Assembly (NCBI RefSeq): GCF_012163145.1
Contig: NZ_JAAVTX010000001.1
Span: 310,001-374,000, forward strand
Direction: 5' to 3'
Length of the DNA stretch: 64,000 nt
Source: Falsiroseomonas frigidaquae
GTDB lineage: Bacteria; Pseudomonadota; Alphaproteobacteria; Acetobacterales; Acetobacteraceae
The position numbers and the translations under genes were made by a program. Positions 26,892-34,183 of the stretch are shown here, piece after piece. Below the pieces are notes generated by a model. It saw nothing but the letters and a program-made list of their open reading frames with translations. It had not been told where the DNA came from and ran no database searches. Each line of letters opens with the position of its first letter. Within the stretch, counting starts at the first letter, position 1.

Positions 26892-28874
26892 TTACGGCGC
26901 CGCCCCGTGCAGCGCCGTACGCAGCGGGCCAAGCTCCGGCAGGTCGTGATCCGCCGGCCATAGCGCCACCCGCACCCCCTGCCCGCCCGCGGACATCGAC
27001 CCGGCATAGCCGATGCCATAGGGCCGGACGGACAGGATGAATTCGCCACCCGGAGGCGCCGGCGGGCTGAAGGTCAGCCGCAGCAGCCCATCCTCCGCCA
27101 GCGTGCCGGTCTGCAGCGGCCCCGTCTCCCCGGCACGCTGCGCGCCGAGCAGGGCGGCGCGGGTGGTCCAGCTGCCGGTCACCGGCCCGTTCGCCGTACG
27201 CGCCAATTGCAGCCCGAGCATCGGCACGGGCGATTGCGGCACGTTGTGCGGCGTGATCAGGAAGACCTGCCAGGGGCCGGTCAGCGTCGCGCCATGGCGC
27301 TCCTCCGCCACCGGCACGGCCGGGATGGTGAAGCTGGCCGGGCCGCCGGGGGCGATGGTGACCTCCGCCTCGAACACCACCTCGCCGGGCGCGGTGGCGG
27401 TCACCCGGTAGCGGCCGGGCAGGAAGCGGCCACGCCCCTGCACGCTGGCCTCCTGCGGCGCCCAGGCCTCGGGCGGCAGGTCGGCATCGAGCGGCACGGC
27501 GGACCAGGTGACCGGGCCGGGCGGCACGCCATCCGGCAGGCGGAAGGTCGCCTCGACTTCCGGCATGGCGTCCTGGGCGGGCGCGGCGCGGGTGGCGGCG
27601 GCAGCCCGGGCGGCGAGTGCCGCGACGCGCGTGGTGTCCGCATCGGCAAAGGGCACGCCGACGCCGAAGCGGCGCGCGAACATCACCTCGGTCCGGCGGG
27701 CGTTGATGTAGCGCACCTCGTATTCGCCGGGCTCGGCCGGCACGCGCAGGCCGCGGCGGCCGTTGCTGGCCATCGCGAAGGCCCAGCTCGGGCCGTACTG
27801 GTCCGGCGGATCGCCGGGCCTTGCGATCACAACCCGTTCCTGCAGCCGGTTCGGGCCGCGGAACTGGAACACCACGCGGCTGCCCGGTTCGACCGAGCCG
27901 ACCGGCTCGAAGCCCATATTCGGCGCCACCACCTCCACCGCCTGGCGGGCGATGACCGTGCCGCGCGCGGTGCGGATGATCAGGTCATATGTGCCGGGCT
28001 CAGAAGGTGCCTGGCGCCCGGCCGGGTTGTTCGGCCGCTGGCCGGTGCCGCCGATCACGCCGTAGCCGGGGCCCGTCGCGCCCCGCGCGGCGCCGCGCGG
28101 TACGAAGCCCATGTAATCCACATGCCGCGCTTCGCCTCGCCAGCGGATCCGGTAGGTGAAGCCGGCCTCGGCCTTGTCCTCGATGTCAAAGGCCGCCTCG
28201 CGCGCGGGCTCAGGGCTTGGCGGCGCCACGGCCGGGGCGGGGACGGTGGCGCTGACCTCGCGCAGGGCCGCGGCCAGCTCGGCGCCGGAATTGGTCTCGA
28301 ACAGCCGGCCGCCGGTCTGTTCGGTGATGCAGGACAGCGCCTGCACCTCCGTCCGGCTCAGGCCGAAGCCCACCACATGGGCGCGGATCTTGATGCCCTC
28401 CGCGGCGAATTGCGCGGCGAGCGCGCAGGGGTCGCCGTCGCAGGTCTCCAGGCCATCGGTCACCAGGATGATGTCCGCCGCCTCCGCCGTATCCGGCACC
28501 TGGGCGCGACCCTGGCGCAGGCTTTCGATCAGCGGCGTCATGCCGCGCGGCACCAGGCGGCGCAGCCGGTCGGCCAGCGCGGCACCCGGGGCGCGGCCCA
28601 TCGGCGCGATCACCTCGATATCCCGGCAATCGCCGCGCCGGTTGTGGCCATAGGCGAGCACGGCGAGCGGCGTCGCCGCATCCCGGCTGGTGAAATACTG
28701 CCCCACCACGTCGCGGGCCACCTCGATCCGGGTGCGCGCGCCCTCGACCCGGTTCCACATGGAGCCGGAGGCATCGAAGACCAGCACGCCCACCCGTTCC
28801 GCCGCGGCCGGGGCGGCGGCGAGGCAGAGCAGCGCCAGGGTACTGGCGAAGGGGCGTGGCGGTCGCAATGGCAT
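26892..28874 (-). CDS. Secreted VWA-domain protein
   Basis: This 660-residue protein starts with a clear signal peptide (MPLRPPRPF, then a hydrophobic ALLCLAAAPAAA). A von Willebrand A domain follows at about 22-220. The MIDAS motif is VFDASGSMWNR (DxSxS), with ILVTDGLETCDGDPC later. The C-terminal 400 residues are beta-rich and Ala/Pro-rich, likely immunoglobulin-like repeats. It is probably periplasmic or surface-exposed and binds a partner through metal. The start at 28874 is chosen because the signal peptide begins there. It is convergent with the threonine lyase. The partner is unknown. Confidence 0.82.
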   Translation of the reverse strand: MPLRPPRPFASTLALLCLAAAPAAAERVGVLVFDASGSMWNRVEGARTRIEVARDVVGQYFTSRDAATPLAVLAYGHNRRGDCRDIEVIAPMGRAPGAALADRLRRLVPRGMTPLIESLRQGRAQVPDTAEAADIILVTDGLETCDGDPCALAAQFAAEGIKIRAHVVGFGLSRTEVQALSCITEQTGGRLFETNSGAELAAALREVSATVPAPAVAPPSPEPAREAAFDIEDKAEAGFTYRIRWRGEARHVDYMGFVPRGAARGATGPGYGVIGGTGQRPNNPAGRQAPSEPGTYDLIIRTARGTVIARQAVEVVAPNMGFEPVGSVEPGSRVVFQFRGPNRLQERVVIARPGDPPDQYGPSWAFAMASNGRRGLRVPAEPGEYEVRYINARRTEVMFARRFGVGVPFADADTTRVAALAARAAAATRAAPAQDAMPEVEATFRLPDGVPPGPVTWSAVPLDADLPPEAWAPQEASVQGRGRFLPGRYRVTATAPGEVVFEAEVTIAPGGPASFTIPAVPVAEERHGATLTGPWQVFLITPHNVPQSPVPMLGLQLARTANGPVTGSWTTRAALLGAQRAGETGPLQTGTLAEDGLLRLTFSPPAPPGGEFILSVRPYGIGYAGSMSAGGQGVRVALWPADHDLPELGPLRTALHGAAP

Positions 28875-29003
28875 CGGGCGTGTCCTCCGGTGTGGTCCCG
28901 CCGCGGCCGCATGACAGCCGCGTGAACGGCCATCCGGCTTGGCCTGACCGGTTGGCACCCGAGATGAACGCTACGGTAAGGTTATGGCTAGCTACGGAAA
29001 ACC

Positions 29004-29714
29004 ATGGGGAGACCGGCACGCATGCTCGACCTGGAGGCCCTGCCGGACCTGCTGCGCACGCCGGATGACGCGGAGGCGTGGACGCGCTTCGGGGGCTTTC
29101 TCGGCGATCATGGGCTGGACCGCCTGATCCTGTATGACCTCGGCGCCCCCTCCCCCGGCCTGTGGACGACCTTCGCGCCGGATTGGCTGCGGCACTACCA
29201 GGCGCGGGGCTATGCCGCGATCGACCCGTTCTTCGAGCATTGCCTGGATCCCGCCGCCTCCGTCGCCACCGGCGCGGCGCATCTCGACCGGCTGGGCCAT
29301 CTGGCGCCGCGGCAGCAGGACCTGATCGCGGAGGCGGGCGAGGCGGGGTTCCGCGCCGGCTTCTCCCTGGTGCTGGCACCGCGCGGCGGCATGGCGTGGA
29401 ACATCGGCAGCGGATTGCGCCCGCGGGAGCTGGCGGCACTGCGCCGCGCCATGGGGCCGCGCCTGCCGCTCGCGCTGCGGCTGATGCAAGCCCGGCTGCG
29501 CAAGCCCCCGGCGCTGTCGGAGCGGGAGGCGGAGGCCCTGGAATGGCTGGCCGCCGGGCTGCGGACGAAGGAGATCGCGCACCGCATGGGCATCGCCCCG
29601 GTCACCGTGGAGCTGCACCTGAAATCGGCCCGGCGGCGCCTGGGCGCCCGCACCCGGGACCAGGCGCTGCTGCAGGCGGCGCTGCGGGGCGCCATTCGCC
29701 TCAGCGTGGATTGA
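29004..29714 (+). CDS. LuxR-family regulator with autoinducer-binding domain (LuxR solo)
   Basis: This 236-residue regulator has an N-terminal about 160-residue autoinducer-binding domain and a C-terminal LuxR HTH. The ligand pocket pattern WLRHYQARGYAAIDPFFEHC contains the conserved Trp, Tyr and Asp of acyl-homoserine-lactone receptors. The HTH reads LSEREAEALEWLAAGLRTKEIAHRMG. No luxI-type synthase lies in the window, so it is a solo here. ATG 29022, with GGGGAG before it, is a possible later start. It overlaps the convergent hydrolase-like gene by 14 bases at the 3' ends. Confidence 0.85.
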   Translation: MGRPARMLDLEALPDLLRTPDDAEAWTRFGGFLGDHGLDRLILYDLGAPSPGLWTTFAPDWLRHYQARGYAAIDPFFEHCLDPAASVATGAAHLDRLGHLAPRQQDLIAEAGEAGFRAGFSLVLAPRGGMAWNIGSGLRPRELAALRRAMGPRLPLALRLMQARLRKPPALSEREAEALEWLAAGLRTKEIAHRMGIAPVTVELHLKSARRRLGARTRDQALLQAALRGAIRLSVD

Positions 29715-31041
29715 CGCGGCTGGTCCAGGGCTGTGGCTGGTAGTCCGGCAGGATGCGGCATTCCCCCGTCGCCGGGCCGGCCAACGTGTCGCAGCGGCCA
29801 CGCAGATCGGCCGGGGTCGGCCGCCGGCGCCGCTCCGCCCAGTCGCGCAGCGCGGCGGCGGCGGCGGCGTAGATCGGGCCAGAGAGCTTGGAATGCTCCA
29901 TCTCCTCGGTGAAGACCTGCACCAGCAGGTGACCGGTGCCGGCGCGGGCCAGGGTCTCGCGGTAGGCGGCCTGGTGCTCGACGAAGACCGTCATGTCCTC
30001 CACCCCATGCAGCGTCAGCACGGGAATGGCGATGCGCCCGGTCGGGTCGCCATCCTCCGCCAGCCGCGCGGCGGCGTCCGGATCCGGCCTGATGCGAGGG
30101 ATGCGGGCGTTGAGGCCCGCATCATCCGACGTGCCGGCATAGCGGACATGGGCGTTCCCGAAGGCGCTGCGGCCCTCCATCATCTGCCAGGCGATGTCGG
30201 CGAACTGGGTGGTGGCCCAGGCCAGGTGCCCGGGGATGGCCCATTCGGGAATCCGGCTGGCGGCGGACAGGTCGGCCAGCGCCCGGCGCTGCGCCGGGCT
30301 GCGCGCTTCCGCCGCCAGGTCGGCGCCGGTGCAGGCCAGGTAGCGGGCCATCAGTTCCTCCCGCGCCATCTGCGCGCCGCGCGGCAGGCCGAGCGTCACC
30401 GGGTATTGCGCCTCATCCGGCCGTGGATGGGTGCCGCAGATCGCCTGGTAGGCTGCGCGCAGATCCACCCGCATGTCATAGGCGCGACTCGGTCCGGCCA
30501 GCACGCCGGAGGTCAGCAGCGCCGCCTGGAATGGGCGACGCCCCTCCGCATCGGGCTCGTTCAGCGTCTCGATCGCCTTGGCCGCGACGGCCGCGCCCCA
30601 GGATTGCCCATGCAGCAGGCTGAAGCGCACCGGGCCGAGATGCTGTTCGGCGATGCGGCGAACCGCCAGCGTATCCTCGGCCGCGCGGCCGATGCCGAAG
30701 CCGGCGCGGCGGCGGCTGGTGGAGGCCCAGGCCCAGCCGGCGCGCAGGAATTCCGCGTAGCGCAGCAGGTCCTCATCGGTGGTGTCGGGGCCGGGGGCGG
30801 CCATGCGCGGGCCGCCGAAGATGTGGGTGACCAGCCCGCCATGCCAGTCCGGTGGGCGGGCCAGCAGCAGCCAGGCGCCATTGGCATCGCGGCCGCGCAG
30901 GCACCGGGTTCCCTCCACCAGCCCGGGTGGGCAGGCGGCCGGGGCGGGCGGCTCGCTGGCCGGGGCCGGGCCGATGAAGGCGACCGCAAGGGCGGCGAGG
31001 CCGATGGCGCGCAACAGGCGCCCCCAGCCAGCCGATCTCAC
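29701..31041 (-). CDS. Secreted alpha/beta-hydrolase-like protein
   Basis: This 446-residue protein has a signal peptide (LLRAIGLAALAVAFIGPAPA). The nucleophile-elbow sequence LLHGQSWGAAVA gives a candidate Ser in GQSWG. The late acid/His region is VLTLHGVEDMTVF followed by EEMEHSKLSG. This matches the alpha/beta-hydrolase layout, although the overall family is not one I can name. GTG 31041, with GGGGA upstream, is the chosen start. It is exported to the periplasm by inference. It lies between a LuxR solo and an Lrp regulator; no substrate is indicated. Confidence 0.75.
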   Translation of the reverse strand: MRSAGWGRLLRAIGLAALAVAFIGPAPASEPPAPAACPPGLVEGTRCLRGRDANGAWLLLARPPDWHGGLVTHIFGGPRMAAPGPDTTDEDLLRYAEFLRAGWAWASTSRRRAGFGIGRAAEDTLAVRRIAEQHLGPVRFSLLHGQSWGAAVAAKAIETLNEPDAEGRRPFQAALLTSGVLAGPSRAYDMRVDLRAAYQAICGTHPRPDEAQYPVTLGLPRGAQMAREELMARYLACTGADLAAEARSPAQRRALADLSAASRIPEWAIPGHLAWATTQFADIAWQMMEGRSAFGNAHVRYAGTSDDAGLNARIPRIRPDPDAAARLAEDGDPTGRIAIPVLTLHGVEDMTVFVEHQAAYRETLARAGTGHLLVQVFTEEMEHSKLSGPIYAAAAAALRDWAERRRRPTPADLRGRCDTLAGPATGECRILPDYQPQPWTSRVNPR

Positions 31042-31066
31042 GCCGGCATCCCCAAGCCGCGGATTC

Positions 31067-31555
31067 TCAAGCCGGCACGCCCTCCACCGGCACGCCGCTG
31101 GCGTCCTTGGTGGTGCGGATGGTCTGCAGGGTCTGCACGCGCAGCACGTTCGGCGCATCCGTCAGCTTGGCGGTCAGCGCATTCTCATGCGCCGTGTCGC
31201 GCGCCACCAGGCGCAGCATGAAGTCGCCGCCGCCGCGGATCATGTGGCATTCGCGCACCTCCGGCCATTCGCAGACCATTGCCTCGAAGGCGGACAGCAC
31301 GGTCTGCTTCTGGGTCTCCAGCCCCACCAGGGCGAAGAAGGTGATCTCCCACCCCAGCACCTGCGGGTCGAGATCGGCATGGTAGCCGCGGATCACGCCC
31401 TGTTCCTCCAGCCGCCGCACGCGGCGCAGGCAGGGCGGGGCGGAAAGGCCGACGCGGCGGGCGAGTTCCACATTGGTCATCCGGCCATCGGCCTGGAGTT
31501 CCGCCAGGATCTGGCGGTCCACCTCGTCGATATCCGGCGGAAGGGCGTCCGTCAT
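31067..31555 (-). CDS. Lrp/AsnC-family transcriptional regulator
   Basis: This 162-residue regulator has an N-terminal HTH (DEVDRQILAELQADGRMTNVELARRVGLS) and a C-terminal RAM/ACT-like effector domain (YHADLDPQVLGWEITFFALVGLE, VRECHMIRGGGDFMLRLVARD). Such proteins sense amino acids and often control the neighbouring genes. It lies 25 bp upstream of the hydrolase-like gene on the same strand and is divergent from trxB across 192 bp. The length and motif order are normal for the family. Confidence 0.95.
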   Translation of the reverse strand: MTDALPPDIDEVDRQILAELQADGRMTNVELARRVGLSAPPCLRRVRRLEEQGVIRGYHADLDPQVLGWEITFFALVGLETQKQTVLSAFEAMVCEWPEVRECHMIRGGGDFMLRLVARDTAHENALTAKLTDAPNVLRVQTLQTIRTTKDASGVPVEGVPA

Positions 31556-31747
31556 CTAGTCTGTCATGTCCCGGGCTGGGGTTCGGACGCAATATCCTTT
31601 CGACCTGTGCGATCTACAAGACGCAGACCGCCATTTCCTGCGTAACCGCGCCGGAGGCGGCCTTGCGGGTTGAGCATCGGCCCCGCGCAGCCGATATGAA
31701 GCCCTGCGACCAGCCCCTCCCCCTCCCCTGCCGGAATCGATGCCGCC

Positions 31748-32719
31748 GTGTCCCAGACCCAACGCACCCGCCTGCTGATCCTCGGCGCCGGCCCCGCCGG
31801 CTACACCGCCGCGATCTATGCCGCCCGCGCCGGGCTGAAGCCGCTGGTGGTGGCCGGGCTGCAGCCGGGTGGGCAGCTCACCATCACGACGGAGGTGGAG
31901 AATTTCCCGGGCTTCGCCGAGCCGATCCAGGGCCCGTGGCTGATGGAGCAGATGCAGGCCCAGGCGGCGCATGTCGGCGCGCAGGTGATCCAGGACGTGA
32001 TCACGCAGGTCGATCTCGGCCGCCGGCCCTTCCTGTGCACCGGCGATTCCGGCGTGGTGTATGAGGCGGAGTCGCTGGTCATCGCCACCGGCGCGCAGGC
32101 CCGCTGGCTCGGCATTCCCGGGGAGAAGGAACTGTCCGGCTTCGGCGTCTCCGCCTGCGCCACCTGCGACGGCTTCTTCTACCGCGGCAAGGACGTGGCC
32201 GTGGTCGGCGGCGGCAATTCCGCGACGGAGGAGGCGCTGTACCTGTCCAACCTGGCGCGCCACGTCACGCTGATCCACCGGCGCGACAGCCTGCGGTCGG
32301 AGAAGATCCTGCAGCACCGGCTGTTCGAGCGGCCCAACGTCTCCGTCATCTGGGACACCGCGGTGGACTCCGTGCTGGCCGATTCCAGCGGCCGGGTGGC
32401 GGTGGCGCGCGGGCTGGCGCTGCGCAACCTGAAGACCGGCGCGACCAGCGAATTGCCGGTGCATGGCCTGTTCGTGGCGATCGGGCACGACCCGGCGACC
32501 GCACTGTTCAAGGGCCAGCTGGGCATGGATGCGGAGGGCTATATCCGCACCACCCCCGGCACCACCCAGACCAGCATTCCCGGCGTCTTCGCCGCGGGCG
32601 ACGTGCAGGACAAGATCTACCGCCAGGCGGTCACCGCCGCCGGCACCGGCTGCATGGCGGCGCTGGAGGCGGAGAAATTCCTTGCCCACCTGCCGGCGGT
32701 GGAGACCGAGGCGGCCTGA
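31748..32719 (+). CDS. trxB: Thioredoxin-disulphide reductase
   Basis: This 323-residue FAD enzyme uses NADPH to keep thioredoxin reduced. It has an FAD motif GAGPAGYTAAIYAARAGL near the start and the redox-active CATC pair in SACATCDGFFY. The NADPH motif is VVGGGNSATEEALYL and the C-terminal FAD motif is GVFAAGDVQD. GTG 31748 is the start. A six-base-pair hairpin (AACCGG/CCGGTT) lies right after the stop at 32720-32734. A LysR gene follows on the same strand, a common pairing in alphaproteobacteria. Confidence 0.97.
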   Translation: MSQTQRTRLLILGAGPAGYTAAIYAARAGLKPLVVAGLQPGGQLTITTEVENFPGFAEPIQGPWLMEQMQAQAAHVGAQVIQDVITQVDLGRRPFLCTGDSGVVYEAESLVIATGAQARWLGIPGEKELSGFGVSACATCDGFFYRGKDVAVVGGGNSATEEALYLSNLARHVTLIHRRDSLRSEKILQHRLFERPNVSVIWDTAVDSVLADSSGRVAVARGLALRNLKTGATSELPVHGLFVAIGHDPATALFKGQLGMDAEGYIRTTPGTTQTSIPGVFAAGDVQDKIYRQAVTAAGTGCMAALEAEKFLAHLPAVETEAA

Positions 32720-32862
32720 AACCGGACACCGGTTCGGGATTTCTAATGCTAGCTTCATCAATGTCCGGGAAAAAAGCGCCCGGTTAGCAACTGGCATGCT
32801 ACTCAAATCATGTCCGTACATGTCAGTTTGCGGGCAACAGGAACAGGGAATCGGGCGCAGGC

Positions 32863-33771
32863 ATGCCGTTGGATTGGGACAAGCTGCGCGTATTCCACGC
32901 CGTCGCCGAAGCGGGGTCTTTCACCCATGCCGGGGAGACGCTGAATCTTTCCCAATCCGCCGTCTCGCGCCAGATCCAGGCGCTGGAGGAGGCGCTGCAG
33001 GTTCCGCTGTTCCACCGCCACGCCCGCGGCCTGATCCTGACCGAGCAGGGGGAGACGCTGAACCGCGCGGTGCGGGAGGTGTTCGCCAAGCTGGCGATGA
33101 CGGAAGCCCTGCTCACCGAAAGCCGGGAACGCCCGACCGGACGGCTCAAGGTCACCACAACCACCGGATTCGGCAGCGTCTGGCTGGCACCACGGCTGCG
33201 CCGCTTCATGGCGCTGCACCCGGATGTCACGCTGACCGTGGTGCTGGACGATGCCGATCTCGACCTCGCGATGCGGGAGGCCGATGTGGCGATCCGCCTG
33301 CACCCGCCGCGGCAGCCGGACCTCATCCAGCGCAACCTCGGCACCTTCGGCTGGCGCGTCTGCGGCGCGCCGGACTACCTGAAGACCGCCGGCATGCCGA
33401 TGCGGGCCGAGGATCTCGATGCCCACCGGATGATCGTCTATGGCGATTACCGCCCACCGGTCGAATCGGTGAACTGGCTGCAGGAAGCCGGACGCCGGCC
33501 CGGTTCCACCCGCCGCGCGGTGCTGGAGATGAACAGCCTGCCGGGCATCCTGGCTGCCGTCCGCAGCGGACTCGGCATCGCCGCCCTGCCCGACTACATG
33601 GGCGAGGAGCTGGACGGGCTGGTGCAGGTGCTGCCCGACCTCAAGGCGCCGCGGATCGAGGCGTATTTCGTCTATCCCGAAGAACTGCGCCATTCGAAGC
33701 GCGTGGCGGTCTTCCGCGACTTCCTGGTGGCGGAGCTGGCGATGCCCGGCCGGTTGCAGGCGACCGGCTGA
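32863..33771 (+). CDS. LysR-family transcriptional regulator
   Basis: This 302-residue LysR-type regulator has an N-terminal winged HTH (LRVFHAVAEAGSFTHAGETLNLSQSAVSRQI, split by the usual turn). The C-terminal effector-binding domain follows from about residue 90. It sits 143 bp downstream of trxB on the same strand, a neighbour pair kept in many alphaproteobacteria. That suggests control of trxB or a redox-linked target, but this is context only. An AT-richer non-coding stretch with an RNA candidate follows. Confidence 0.93.
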   Translation: MPLDWDKLRVFHAVAEAGSFTHAGETLNLSQSAVSRQIQALEEALQVPLFHRHARGLILTEQGETLNRAVREVFAKLAMTEALLTESRERPTGRLKVTTTTGFGSVWLAPRLRRFMALHPDVTLTVVLDDADLDLAMREADVAIRLHPPRQPDLIQRNLGTFGWRVCGAPDYLKTAGMPMRAEDLDAHRMIVYGDYRPPVESVNWLQEAGRRPGSTRRAVLEMNSLPGILAAVRSGLGIAALPDYMGEELDGLVQVLPDLKAPRIEAYFVYPEELRHSKRVAVFRDFLVAELAMPGRLQATG

Positions 33772-33916
33772 CCCACAACCCCGGATGGAGTGATCTCCGA
33801 ATTCGCACGCTTCGATGAGCTACGTGAATAACGAGGTTGTATTTTCCCTCCATGCATCAGGCGCATGGCCGATCATCCTAATTCGCCCATCCATCATGAT
33901 GCAGCGCACACTATGT

Positions 33917-34046
33917 AGGGGGTGTCCCGGCGGCGACGCCGGGTCAGGGTCATTCGAGGCGAGCCTCGAACCCCTTCGTCTCCCAGACGTGAAGCCTCCC
34001 TGTTTGACTTAGGCCGCTGCCCCAACGGGTTGGCGGCCTTTTTTTT
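33917..34046 (+). ncRNA. Candidate structured small RNA with four stem-loops
   Basis: The 412-bp gap between the LysR gene and the protease holds no protein gene. It does hold an ordered run of hairpins: CCCGGCG/CGCCGGG closed by a GCGA tetraloop (33926-33943), TTCGAGG/CCTCGAA (33953-33970), CGTCT/AGACG with loop CCC (33977-33989), and a terminator (34011-34046). CCTCCC, able to pair with ribosome binding sites, lies unpaired between the third and fourth. I could not match it to 4.5S, 6S or tmRNA. The 5' end is a guess placed at the GGGGG run. Confidence 0.6.
34011..34046 (+). terminator. Rho-independent terminator
   Basis: AGGCCGC and GCGGCCT arms enclose a second stem CCAAC/GTTGG, followed by eight consecutive T. 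It is the most convincing intrinsic terminator in the window. It ends either the lysR transcript or, more likely, the small RNA candidate just upstream. Confidence 0.88.
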
Positions 34047-34183
34047 GGCCCACCCTCCGCCCAGGGTGATTCACTGGCATTTGAACGCAAGAGGCATGCG
34101 TCAGGGTATCGGTCGGGCCACGGCAGCCTAGCCTGATCCCGCCGCGCCCGAATCGGGTGCCGTGTGAAGATCCGGGGTCCCGC

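Noticed and set aside
33917-34046. Assignment of the hairpin RNA to SRP RNA or tmRNA
   Set aside because: The conserved SRP apical loop (GGTCAGGTCCGGAAGG type) and the tmRNA tRNA-like ends are missing, so only a generic small-RNA call is supported.
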